From Ochromonas danica (Eukaryota; Sar; Chrysophyceae; Chromulinales; Chromulinaceae), in the NCBI GenBank assembly GCA_015146655.1, contig VKHL01000046.1, positions 124,001-188,000 of the forward strand: 64,000 bases of DNA, written 5' to 3'. A program made the position numbers and the translations under genes. Numbering within the stretch: position 1 is the stretch's first letter; each line of letters starts with the position of its first letter. Shown in pieces: positions 9,926 through 19,683 of this stretch. Below the pieces are notes generated by a model, which was not told where the DNA came from, ran no database searches, and saw only the letters and a program-made list of their open reading frames with translations.

Positions 9926-11587
9926 CTATTTCTTGCTATACACTTTCTTCAAATCCAACTCGAACAGTTCTATGCATTTCACCATGCTCTCATACACCGT
10001 TTCCAACTTCTTCTCGTCCACTGGTTGAGCAGCAATGGCAGCAGAGAAATCGGAAGCTCTCTGAGGGCAAATGACCTTAGCTGTGCAGTGTTGTAGAGCC
10101 AATGCAGCATTAGAACAGTCTTTCTCATTGTCACAAGCACGAAGGAAGTCCTTCTCACGAACACAATTTTCCTGCACTGTCTTGAAAGTATTTTTGATGG
10201 TATCTTGGAATCGCTGTTCCGCAGTAATAGTATCCCACTTAGGCAAGAAGGCGAGAGGCTTGAAATCAGTCTTGCCTAATATTCTATCCAGAGGCATCTT
10301 AACGACACGGTCGATCACGGAATCAACGGAGTCCAGAGCAGGACGAACATCCAACAAAATAGAGCGAATCGACGTGAAGTCACTCTTGTTTGATGGAGTC
10401 TGATCTTTTGCAGCACCTGCTTCGTCATGGTAGTAGTCGATAACATAACGAACTTCTTTTCCGCCACGATCAACAATCCAGTCATGACGATCGAAGGGAG
10501 GAGCGTGGCCCAACCAGACCTTCAATTGAGCTTTGGGGCTGAGTTCTGTAGGTCTACCAAGGAATCGAAGCAGCTTAGGATCTCTTCCAGGACCAAAGCT
10601 AGGATGTAGTTTCTCCCACTCCAGAATATCCTTCCATGTGCGCTCGTTCATGCTATTGTGAATGCGAATAACATCGGGCATATCCTCGGGTAAGGCACCT
10701 TCTGTCTTTTCCTTTCTCACCAAAGCATTCCAGAACTATCAATAGCACATGTTGTGATCATCTATTTTCACCCAATAACACGCAAGTAAGAGAAATGACT
10801 AACCATTTGAGGGGAAGGATAAGTCCACGTCTCCTCCGTACCAGCTTTTGGGATACTGGAAGCTTCACGATCAGTGGGAAGAGGTACTCGTTGATTTGGA
10901 GCAGGTAGCTGATTTGCATTTACAGGCATCTGGTTGGTGGGGTCGATCTTCTGATTGTAAACCTGTGTGGAAAAGTTTGTCCATCAAATTGAGCAACAGA
11001 TCCAGATAAGAGTAAGAGTTTGGCTTGCTTACATTATAGACAGAAGGGTTTTTGTAGGCGTCTCCATTGGTAGCAGTGTTACCAGCTCTCATGGGACAAC
11101 CATCAGCAGGAGCAGCAGTCGCTGGAGCAGGTGCGGCGGCAGCAGCAGGAGGGTTGCTGGAAGCTCTCATGGGGCATTCGCTAGGAAGCTGGTTAGTGAC
11201 AGTGGTAGGAGCGGTAGGAATGGTAGGAGTAGCAGGAGTAGCTACAGCAGGAGTGGTAGTAGTGGTAGCATCAGTAGGCTCAGTGCTCTTGCCCTTGAAT
11301 GGGCAGCCATTACTGAACCCCCATGATCCCCAAGAGCTACTAGCAACATTACCACTCACAGGACACTTCTTCTCTGTCACAGGAGAAGCAGCAACAGGAG
11401 CAGGTGTGGTCGTAGAGGTGGAACATTGACATTTGGTTGGCTCAGTTGCAGCTGGAGAAACTTGAGGAAGTGGAACTTGTTCTCCACTATTTTTTACGGG
11501 GCAACCAGCATTACTGCTACCACCCCATAAACCCCATGAACCCCAAGAAGAGTTATTAGAATTATTTCCAGAATTAGGACAAGACAT
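9926..11587 (-). CDS. HCCS: holocytochrome c synthase (cytochrome c haem lyase) with C-terminal twin-CX9C domain
   Basis: Three exons (11033-11587, 10804-10962, 9926-10735) join in frame to give 507 residues. The enzyme attaches haem covalently to cytochrome c in the mitochondrial intermembrane space. Family landmarks: five CP-type haem-contact motifs in the long N-terminus (GCPVKN, KCPVSG, GCPFKG, ECPMRA, GCPMRA), QKIDPTNQMP, TDREASSIPKAG, the conserved HDWIVDRGGKEVRYVIDYY block with its haem-ligand histidine, and DVRPALDS, where ordinary family members end. About 110 more residues follow. They contain C-X9-C, six residues, then C-X9-C (NCVREKDFLRAC, then DCSNAALALQHC), the CHCH pattern of Mia40-imported proteins. 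SSWGSWG plus a CP motif occurs twice near the N-terminus, suggesting internal duplication. Confidence 0.9.
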
Positions 11588-11981
11588 TGAACTGTTAGTT
11601 AATCACAACTCCACGCAAAAGATGTGGTAGAGTGGAAGAGTGGTGGGCAAAGAAGCAGAGAGTACTTCTTAAGTTAACTATCTGGGAGACTGGACCTGAC
11701 AACAAATAGCGGGCATTCCTGGAAATGGGGAAGCCATTACAATAGTTCTCATGAAATCAACGACAGTGTTTAACACCTTAGCTGTATTACAAATGTTCAG
11801 CAATGAGAGCAAATACTGAACTTAGATACTAACGTCTTGTTTAATAGCAACGAACAACCACAATATAAGCAACGTCCTCAACTTTCAAGTTAATGGGGAC
11901 CATTAAGCCTTCTTCATTCGCATTCATCCCAACATTATTATAATTCCTTCCGATTCTGATTATTTAGAAGTGATATTTCTT
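11588..11981. other. intergenic region upstream of HCCS
   Basis: No gene is seen. It includes a TTAAGTTAA element at 11669-11677, about 82 bp upstream of the HCCS start codon, and the 3' UTR of the light-harvesting gene. Confidence 0.4.
11669..11677 (-). promoter_or_regulatory. TTAACTTAA element upstream of HCCS
   Basis: On the gene strand it reads GTTAACTTAAGAAG, the same 14-mer found at nearly the same distance upstream of NUDC. A promoter role is inferred only from this repetition and position. Confidence 0.3.
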
Positions 11982-12666
11982 TTAGAAATGAAGAGAAAGC
12001 AAAGACTCTCCAGCTGGTCTCGCGACATCATGAGTGAGGAGCTCAGTAATGCCTACCATGGCTAAACGACCATTTTGCAACTCGCGATTAGCTTGATCGA
12101 CTTTCAAGCGATCTTCCAATGGACGACCAAAGACACCAACTCCGAAGTCTCCAATCACGCTTCCAGGAACTTGTTTAAATCCAAACAATTCCATAAAACC
12201 AATAAAGAAAGCAATGGAGGCCCATCCTACGCTAGGAAAAGCCTTCAAAGCATCGATGCCATTCGGCAAGGATTGGAAAGTAGTTCCATCCAAATCGATG
12301 GTGCCAGGCAGACGTGCATACTCTGCCACCACATAGCCAACCACAGCAAGCATGGCAATACGACCATGTTTGACCTCCGCAGCTCTACGCTGAGTGAATG
12401 CCACTTTGTTCTCATCTTGACAGAACCCTAAAGGATCCCAAAAGCCTAGAGGAGGAAGAGCACCGATCTCATCGTCATACGACATCTTCAATGACAAAGA
12501 GGATGAAGTGGGAGAGCGAGATTGAATTTTGAGGGAAGAATGAAGAAATCCTTCCACTGTTATGATCATTGAATGAGGTCAGTATGCGATTGAGGGGAAT
12601 AATAACACAAAATAAAATCTCACCGTTTCCCAAGAGAAAGAAGACCAGGAAGATCACCGCCAGCAT
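11982..12666 (-). CDS. light-harvesting chlorophyll a/c-type (FCP/LHC) protein precursor
   Basis: Two exons (12624-12666 and 11982-12556) give 205 residues. The mature protein binds chlorophyll and carotenoid in the thylakoid antenna. GALPPLGFWDPLGF is the conserved N-terminal FCP motif. EVKHGRIAMLAVVGY is helix 1 with its Glu/Arg chlorophyll-ligand pair, and ANRELQNGRLAMVG is helix 3; a middle helix (SIAFFIGFMELFGF) lies between. The first exon codes for MLAVIFLVFFLLGN, a signal peptide core. Exon 2 then begins with a Ser/Thr/Lys-rich stretch before MSYDDEIG. Together these form a bipartite leader as expected for a plastid inside the endomembrane system. The region before helix 1 lacks the aromatic residue expected at the transit-peptide cleavage site, so that point is unclear. 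Confidence 0.9.
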
Positions 12667-13108
12667 GTTAGATATTTCAAAGAGTGAAAAAAATTAATTC
12701 TAAAGTAGAAGTCAGATCAAATCTAAAAAGAAAAAATTGTATGTCAATACAACTACAACAACAACCTCTCAATGGTTCTCTTCTGTGGGTGGGGCTCTCT
12801 TGCTTGATGTGCGATCAAACCTCAAACCACAGACGTCACAAGGTCAACAAACACGACTAATCTCACAAAAGTCGTTTTTCTACTCACTGCAGTGATTAAC
12901 TTAATAAGAGACTACGTATTAAGTTAAATTGCCCCCACCCACCCAGAAGCGCTCCTTCATACAAAGCAGTGTCAAGATTATTGGCGTTGAATGAGGAGGA
13001 AATTCACCTCCTTTGTGGTCCTTTTCTCATAATCAAATTCCATATTCAGAAGGATAGTTGTTGTCTGATTTTTTATTTCTCTCTTTCATTCCTCTCTTCA
13101 ATTAAATA
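12667..13108. other. divergent intergenic region between LHC and zinc-ribbon gene
   Basis: This 442 bp stretch separates two divergent genes and presumably holds both promoters. A TTAAGTTAA element sits at 12919-12927. No gene is seen. Confidence 0.4.
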
Positions 13109-13375
13109 ATGTGCAGAAAAGTGACTTGTGATAAATGTGGAAAGTAAGTCCATCTATCCTTCCCAGTAATATGACATGTTGACTCTTACTTCATCTCTCT
13201 CCCTCTCTATCTATCCCTTCTCAGACCCACCTGGGCAGGATGTGGAATGCATATTGAACAAGCTCTAGCTGGTGTTCCTCCTGAGCAACGATGCAAGTGT
13301 AGAGAAGCAAACAACTCAAAGCCTGGAGGATTCGCCTCAATGTTCTTTGGTAGCGGTGGAGGAGGAGCCAAGTAG
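13109..13375 (+). CDS. small conserved zinc-ribbon-like protein (MCRKVTC...TWAGCG family)
   Basis: Two exons (13109-13143, 13225-13375) split by a GT-AG intron within a lysine codon give only 61 residues. The sequence begins MCRKVTCDKCGK and continues PTWAGCGMHIEQALAGV with QRCKC. This is the signature of a short family seen in plants, algae, fungi and bacteria with CxxC, CGxH and CxC metal-binding residues. The molecular role of the family is not established to my knowledge. The C-terminus is glycine-rich. The gene is divergent from the light-harvesting gene. Confidence 0.8.
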
Positions 13376-13733
13376 TTTATATAATTATCCTGTTCATGAA
13401 TCTTCTCTAACTCTTTCTTACTGTCTTTTCGCTCACACAACACTGAGCGCTGCTATATTTGTTAACATACTAACTTCACGAACTTTCAGTATTATTACTT
13501 GCTTTCGAAATCTTTGTCTCTTTACTATAAGCCGATAGAAGATGGAAACAACACATATTACTAGTTGTTAAGGACAGTGCATATCGGATGTACACAAGAA
13601 CAGTAAATAGATAGTATCAATATGCAGTTAACACTGGACTTACAATATCAGAAATGTCATCACTAAACGTTCCTACTCTTAGACATAAGGAAGCAAGACC
13701 AAAGCAAGCGGGGAAAAGGGTAAAGATAAAAAT
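13376..13733. other. intergenic, no gene seen
   Basis: 3' flank of the small zinc-ribbon gene up to the edge of the tRNA-Tyr/LRR duplication. No coding or structural signal is recognised. Confidence 0.4.
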
Positions 13734-13752
13734 AGCAAAAAGGGAAAAGCAA

Positions 13753-13842
13753 TCTCAGCTGCCGGAATCGAACCAGCGACCATATGATATTTGCGGGTAT
13801 TACTGCTACAGTCATATGCTCTACCAACTGAGCTAAGCTGAG
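13753..13842 (-). tRNA. tRNA-Tyr (GTA), 17-nt intron, copy 1
   Basis: A complete cloverleaf can be drawn: acceptor CTCAGCT/AGCTGAG with discriminator A, D arm GCTC-AGTTGGTA-GAGC, anticodon stem TATGA/TCATA, loop CTGTAGA after removal of a 17-nt intron following position 37, and T arm GCTGG-TTCGATT-CCGGC. Anticodon GTA. The intron differs by one base from the other copies (CAGTAATACCC instead of CAGTAACACCC). The gene is transcribed away from the LRR gene that starts 92 bp further on. Confidence 0.95.
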
Positions 13843-13933
13843 GGGTTGAGCGCGCCTTTTCACCATCAAATTGAAAGAGCGTGAACAGAATTGGTGTTGA
13901 AGAGAACCAAAGCATTGTTTCATTTCAGGAACC

Positions 13934-15742
13934 ATGGTCAGCAGATCTATACTATTGCAGTTACCCAGAGACATTCTGCATAGTGTCTACTCAGAGTGGT
14001 TGGCATCATGGCGGGATCTGTCATGTTTGGATGTCGGGTGTGTAGCAAAAGAAGATCGTGAGACATGGTTGTGTTCCTTCTGTGAGCTGAAGATGAAAAG
14101 TGGACTAGAAAATTTATGTGACCAGGCCATAAGTGGATGGTATGAGTGGGTGTTTAGTCGCAAAGTATTGTTGGTGGAAAAGTTTTCAGTGAAGCTAAGT
14201 GGATTGGTAAATCTTGCCGCAGAGCTGGACTATAGCAGCTACTGTCCAGCACTTCGCTCGATTGAGATCCTAAATGACTTGGCTGATGCTGCCGCTGCTG
14301 CTGATGATTATGATGACGATGATGACGACGACGATGACGATAATGCTGATTGTCCTCTGGATTCAGGTACGCTAAGTGTCTTGGAGCAGAGATTGTACAT
14401 GTTTTTGGCAGCATGTATTCATTTGGAAGGTGTGAAGTATATTGTATCTGTGGAAGGTAGTGAAGTTAATGATTTGGTATTCTTAGCTTTGAGAAATGCT
14501 TTACAAACTAATACCTTACAAAGCATGCACCTTGTAATCTATTCGGGTGTTAACATTTGCACCCCAAATATCATTCGTGAGATACTCGCTAACCATCTCT
14601 CCAGCATGCGAGACTTAGAATTATGCCCATCACAGACAGTGAGTGAGGAATCTGTGGATGAAATAATGAGCATTCTTCATGAGAAAACAACACCTCTAAA
14701 GAGGTTGTGCTTATCGGATGCCCCTGTATCCTTGCAGAAGTTATCAAGGTGGCTGTCTTCTGTTGCCATGCATTTAGAGGAACTGGAGATTGGAAACTAT
14801 GTTATAGTAAACATCGAAGAATTCCAGAAAGGAGATATCTTGTCTTATGTGGGAGGAGCTTGTCCTCGGTTGAGATCATTGAGACTGGGTATTTGTGAAA
14901 TGGTAAAAAATGGATCAAAAGAATTTCCAATGAGCAAGCTCTTGCAGCTCTATGAATTATGTCCCCATTTGATTACATTTACCTGTCATGATCCTATATC
15001 CCAAGCGTTGATCTGTATAGAGGTGATAGAAGATCGCAGTGAATTGTATTATGATGCACGTGTATTTAGTCTGTCAATGGAAGAAAAGGCGAAATTCTTG
15101 GATTGCATATACCTTGCAATGCAAAGAAGTCCATGCAAGCTAAGCTTATCAAATGTACATTTCTGTTCGAATTTGATTGAACACTATGACGAATGGGTTC
15201 TGTTTAAGTCCAAACTATCCTCCTACCTCACTTCTCTGGCGGGGGTGGTATCAGAATCTATCTTAGTAGAAGCGCTGAAAGAACTTCCTCGTTTGGACAA
15301 GGTGGACATTAAAAGTGAAAGGTACTGTGATTTGAGCTTATCAGCTCTAATGGAATATGGATATGATTTGAAGACACTGTACATATATAGCTTGAGATAC
15401 ATGAATATTCCAGATCAATGCAGATTTAGTGATGATATGATGAGTAAGATGATTGAAAGTTGTCAAATGTTGGAGATTTTGAAAATACCTTGTGCAGGAT
15501 GTAAAAGTGTGCTAGCAGTGAAACATCATCCAAAATTGAAAGAAGTGTTTTTGAATTCTGTCCTATTAGCGAAAGATGAGATTGAAAGTATTCTTCTGGG
15601 AGATGAGAGAGAAGGTGGTGAGGAACAAAAGTTTGTATGGAAATTACATAACGGTGGAATATATGGGCAAGGGTTTAAGTATTTGTTTCAAATGAAAACC
15701 AAAAGTTGGGAGTATTCAATCTTTTCGCCCACCAGCCGCTGA
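13934..15742 (+). CDS. leucine-rich-repeat F-box-like protein, module copy A
   Basis: Intronless, 602 residues, function unknown. The N-terminus (LLQLPRDILHSVYSEWLASWRDL) resembles an F-box. The rest is made of irregular leucine-rich units such as MRDLELCPSQT, LKRLCLSDAPVSL, LEELEIGNYVIV and LRSLRLGICEM, with cysteine at several repeat ends as in plant/protist F-box LRR proteins. A run of ten aspartates lies at about residues 127-137 and is absent in the other copy. Compared with copy B (22337-24073), residues 1-53 and about 213-320 are virtually identical, including silent sites, while the segments between and after have diverged strongly. A substrate-recognition role in ubiquitination is possible but only inferred. 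Confidence 0.8.
   Translation: MVSRSILLQLPRDILHSVYSEWLASWRDLSCLDVGCVAKEDRETWLCSFCELKMKSGLENLCDQAISGWYEWVFSRKVLLVEKFSVKLSGLVNLAAELDYSSYCPALRSIEILNDLADAAAAADDYDDDDDDDDDDNADCPLDSGTLSVLEQRLYMFLAACIHLEGVKYIVSVEGSEVNDLVFLALRNALQTNTLQSMHLVIYSGVNICTPNIIREILANHLSSMRDLELCPSQTVSEESVDEIMSILHEKTTPLKRLCLSDAPVSLQKLSRWLSSVAMHLEELEIGNYVIVNIEEFQKGDILSYVGGACPRLRSLRLGICEMVKNGSKEFPMSKLLQLYELCPHLITFTCHDPISQALICIEVIEDRSELYYDARVFSLSMEEKAKFLDCIYLAMQRSPCKLSLSNVHFCSNLIEHYDEWVLFKSKLSSYLTSLAGVVSESILVEALKELPRLDKVDIKSERYCDLSLSALMEYGYDLKTLYIYSLRYMNIPDQCRFSDDMMSKMIESCQMLEILKIPCAGCKSVLAVKHHPKLKEVFLNSVLLAKDEIESILLGDEREGGEEQKFVWKLHNGGIYGQGFKYLFQMKTKSWEYSIFSPTSR
14569..14892. repeat. conserved central block of the LRR module, copy A
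   Basis: This 324 bp block matches 23178-23501 on the opposite strand. A second reading frame through the block also has the same translation in both copies, which implies identity at or near every base. Confidence 0.8.
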
Positions 15743-16000
15743 TGGAGTGCAACTCCTTTCCTTTGCAAGAGCTATGGGAAACTCCTTTGTTCTTCTCTTC
15801 GCTTTCTTCTTCAATATCTTTTCTCCCCATCAAGAGACTGGTGAAAAACCAGAAGACCTAGTATATTGTGCAACCACCTGCAATACTTTTGTGTAGTTGC
15901 TTAGACTCTAAATGATAACTTAATCATCGTACACACTTCTTAAAGTGTGGCAATTGCCTATGAAGTAGTAAAGAGCCGAAGGCAAAGATGCAAAAAGCAA

Positions 16001-16090
16001 TCTCAGCTGCCGGAATCGAACCAGCGACCATATGATATTTGCGGGTGTTACTGCTACAGTCATATGCTCTACCAACTGAGCTAAGCTGAG
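16001..16090 (-). tRNA. tRNA-Tyr (GTA), 17-nt intron, copy 2
   Basis: Same cloverleaf and 17-nt intron as the other two tRNA-Tyr genes; the intron is identical to that of copy 3. Its outer flank shares only the short TTGCTTTT tail, a likely Pol III terminator. No LRR gene is attached on its upstream side; it lies 258 bp past the end of LRR copy A. Confidence 0.95.
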
Positions 16091-16240
16091 ACATGAACGT
16101 TCTCAAAATCGATGATATATAAAGGAGATTAAGAGGATTGTCCAAATCCTCATCTCACATTCTGCAACAAGTCCGTATGTTGAAAGTGTGATTGTGTTGG
16201 CTGCTCATCCTTTGATTCACAATTCTTTAACACTCTTTGT

Positions 16241-17817
16241 ATGCGAATTAATAAGATCTTACAAATGGCCAGTAGTTTACCTTCTTACTTTGCTTCTACT
16301 ACTATCTCAAGTCGTCGTCGTAATTTTATGCTAGCTTCTCATCGTCGTGATGGTCTTATTGAATGGATGAAAGAAATGTTAAGTCATAGTTTTGTCTTAG
16401 ATGCCAAAGAAACATATCTTGGTACTATGTCTTATATTGAAGATCTAATTGAAGAACATCGTAATCATCCTTTACGATCCAAATTAAAAGAATTTGTTCC
16501 AAGTGTTGGTGCTTTTCATACTTCCTTACCATTAGCTGGAGCTTTTACTATCTATGATAAGAAATATTCTATTACTAAGAGAAGATTTATTGCACCTTCT
16601 TTCAATGAAATTAGACATATTTTAAATCTTGCTCAAGTTATGGCTATTGGAGAAGATTTAGATTTAATTACCTTTGATGGTGATCAAACATTATATAGTG
16701 ATGGTGGGAATTTTGATGCTGAGAATGATGAATTAGCATTAGGTATTATTAACTTACTCATTAACAATGTTAAAGTAGCTGTTATTACAGCAGCAGGTTA
16801 TGGTTTGGATGGTAGTAAATATGAAATACGATTAGCTGGTCTATTAGAACGATTTGTACAAGAAGATATGGAAGCTAGTCAAATTGAAAACTTTTATGTC
16901 TTTGGTGGAGAATGTAACTATCTATTACGTGCTAAACTTATTCAAATCTCTGATCATCAACCACCACAACCACCACACAGTCATACCCAGCATGAGACTA
17001 CCACTACCACTACTGCCACTAATGGTAATGATAATAACAATAATATTAGTAATTGGAAAGTGAAGTTATTCCCAGTACCTATTGAAGAATGGCAAGGTGA
17101 ACATATTCCAGCTGGTCCAAAACCTTATACATGGCCATCTGATCAAATTAAAGCTTTATTAGATATTGCAGAAGAAAGTATGCAAGATACGATCAAAGAA
17201 TTAAAACTACGTGCACGTATTCTTAGAAAAGATCGTGCTATTGGTGTCTTTCCTGGTGGATCAGATATGATTCGTGTCTATCCAGAAGGACATGGTAGTA
17301 CTAAGTTAAAACGTGAAGCTTTAGATGAATTAGTCTTACGTATTATGGATCGTGTACGTGAACGTGGTGCAGGAATTGATTTACCTTATTGTGTTTTTAA
17401 TGGAGGTTCAGATGCTTGGTTGGATGTAGGGAATAAGAGTGTGGCAGTAGCAGCATTGCAACATTATTTGCAAATACCCAGTGGACACTGTTTGCATGTT
17501 GGGGATCAGGTAAGAACTGCTCTTTTCATCTCATAGACATCATAGCTTATTTAATGCATGTCATACTATACCACTCTCATGTCATGTCATATCATGTGTG
17601 ATCATAGTTTCTCAATGTTGGTAATGATATTGCAGCACGTGAGAATTGTCCATGTATTTGGATTGTCAATCCACGTGAGACAGGGAAAATATTACATCAT
17701 GTTTTGAAATACCGCAAGATTGCAGTGTATTCACTCATAGCGGGACAATCCACCAAGACTGTGGCTAATACTTCCATGAAGTTCAATATCTACACAGGAG
17801 AACCCACGAACTACTAA
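16241..17817 (+). CDS. ISN1: IMP-specific 5'-nucleotidase
   Basis: Two exons (16241-17509, 17608-17817) joined in phase give 492 residues. The enzyme hydrolyses IMP to inosine in purine turnover. It belongs to the HAD-fold ISN1 family known from yeasts, Plasmodium and algae. The catalytic HAD motif is LITFDGDQTLYSDGG (about residues 142-156), with nucleophile and general-acid aspartates in DGD. Other family landmarks are VAVITAAGYG, FYVFGGECNYLL, the late FPGGSDMIRVYPEGH and FNGGSDAWLDVGNKS, and the Mg-site region HVGDQFLNVGND, which spans the splice junction. A low-complexity His/Thr/Asn insert sits at about residues 245-268. Length is close to the usual ~450 residues. Confidence 0.9.
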
Positions 17818-18087
17818 GTTAACTGTCAACTACTACCACATTCAACTACCTGTAGACTACCTAGTCTATACAACATAGAAGAGTCAAGACTAAGAATTAG
17901 CTAGTTGGTCATGAATAGTAGTTACAGACAATATGCCAATGAGAAAGGAAGGGTACAGTAACCTTAATTAACATTCTCTCTGACTAATAACTAACTACAA
18001 CAATTAGTACGAACTCACTTCTTTCAATGTAACAACAGACAACCTTTTCATCATCATGAGAGAATCATGTTAAAGTCAAGTAAGTCA

Positions 18088-18891
18088 TTATCTTGTAGAA
18101 GGTAAGCTATCATGTACTGTGAGGATTTGCACTTCTCTCTCAGGTTGACGATGATGCTGAAGAGGTCTTTCTTGACCATGACCATGACCATGACCATGAC
18201 CATATTGTTGTGATTGTTGATCACCTCGACGATAATTTTTTTCCAATTGAACTTGACGATGACCACCATTACTACGATCTGATTGATTACGATAATGCAT
18301 AGGATAGCTATTACGATGTTGATTACGACCTTCTCGACCATTACGTTCATTACGACCATATTTATCATATCGTTCACGATCATCATCATCATCCTCATAG
18401 TCATCCTGACGACTACGTTTTCCACCTGACATAGGAGTAGATAAGATCCCAGGTGGAATAAAACGACCACGTGCAGGATCAAAATCAGTACGACGTTCAT
18501 CACGAAATTGTCCACCTGATTTACCACGTCCAAATTGTCTACCAGGTAAATAACCAGCATCTGCATCACATCGTATAATACGATCATCACAAACTGTTTC
18601 ATTTAAAAATTTCAAAGCAGCATGATAATGTTCTTGTGTATAATATTCAACAAAACAAAATCCACATGGTGTCTTGCTATATTGATTTAATCCCATAATT
18701 AATCTTTTAACAGGACCAACAGTAGAAAATGTTTCTAAGATTTGTTGTTCTTGTGTGAAAAAAGATAAATTTCCAACATAGACAGTACGACTTTTTTCTA
18801 AAGCAGCTAATTGGGCTTCAACACTACTATAGTTAATACGATCCCAACAGATTAATTGTGGTTCATCTTCTTTATGATATAACTCGGACAT
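18088..18891 (-). CDS. NCBP2: nuclear cap-binding protein subunit 2 (CBP20)
   Basis: Intronless, 267 residues. CBP20 binds the m7G cap of nuclear RNA in a dimer with CBP80. One RRM is present with RNP2 VYVGNLSF and RNP1 GFCFVEYY, and the family-specific cap-pocket stretch IIRCDADAGYLPGRQFGRGKSGGQFRDE. Two upstream tyrosines that normally stack on the cap are present in the SELYHKED and INYSS regions. The C-terminal 110 residues are an Arg/Gly/His/Gln-rich tail longer than in animals, including a (GH)n run coded by five GACCAT units at 18174-18203. The start ATG at 18891 gives the conserved MSELYH. Confidence 0.92.
   Translation of the reverse strand: MSELYHKEDEPQLICWDRINYSSVEAQLAALEKSRTVYVGNLSFFTQEQQILETFSTVGPVKRLIMGLNQYSKTPCGFCFVEYYTQEHYHAALKFLNETVCDDRIIRCDADAGYLPGRQFGRGKSGGQFRDERRTDFDPARGRFIPPGILSTPMSGGKRSRQDDYEDDDDDRERYDKYGRNERNGREGRNQHRNSYPMHYRNQSDRSNGGHRQVQLEKNYRRGDQQSQQYGHGHGHGHGQERPLQHHRQPEREVQILTVHDSLPSTR
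18174..18203. repeat. (GACCAT)5 hexanucleotide repeat
   Basis: Five perfect tandem units inside the CBP20 coding region. On the coding strand they give alternating Gly-His. Confidence 0.9.
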
Positions 18892-19683
18892 AATGACAAG
18901 CAGCAGCAGCAGAAGAAGAAGAAAGATAGAAAGAGAGAGAAGGAGAAATAATGAATGACGATGATCAGGTAAGGATGGTTTTAGTAGTAGTAGTAGTTAG
19001 TAGCAGCACTATCTAGTAGCAAGTCCAGTCAAAATCCTGCAGTCTGAGTCAATGTTATTGTTTTGGTTGTTGTTGGTTGTCGCCTTTTTGTGCTGTGCCG
19101 TGCTGTGTGTGTCCCGCGCAATAATTCTACGTCAACCTACAGCAATAACTGCAGGGTATGACTGTAATTAATTACACTCCCCTCTCCATCCACAACGAAG
19201 ATTGTAATCGCCCTGATCACTTCATCATCTTCCCAAGAAGTTCCATCTATGCGCTCTCTACGACCTTCGATTCTAACAATTGTTTTGTATGATCTCTCTC
19301 TATCTGAACATTTTCTCTGTTCGTATATTTACAGATATGGTACATGCCAATTAATTACTTATTCAAAAATAATCACACGGTTTCTTGATAGTATACCTAC
19401 CTGTACAATATAAACCTAGTGAACTGCTGTTGTTGTTGAAGCAATTAACCTTTCCCAAACCTTATAACAAGATATATGCTATATATGCAATATCTTTCTT
19501 TAGGGAATATAATAGGAAAGAAAATGATAAGACGTTACTAGATATTAAGGTTAGCAAGAGAAAATCTTCTCATCCAGAACATCTAACAATTTAGTGTTGA
19601 TCAACTGGTTGAACCACTCTATATAAAATATTACTAAACCTTGCTAGCATATGCACATGAACACGCCACGCTCATCATGAATC
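18892..19683. other. intergenic between CBP20 and NUDC, no gene seen
   Basis: This 792 bp stretch presumably holds the CBP20 promoter and the NUDC 3' UTR. CAG/AAG-rich sequence follows the CBP20 start. No gene is recognised. Confidence 0.4.
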
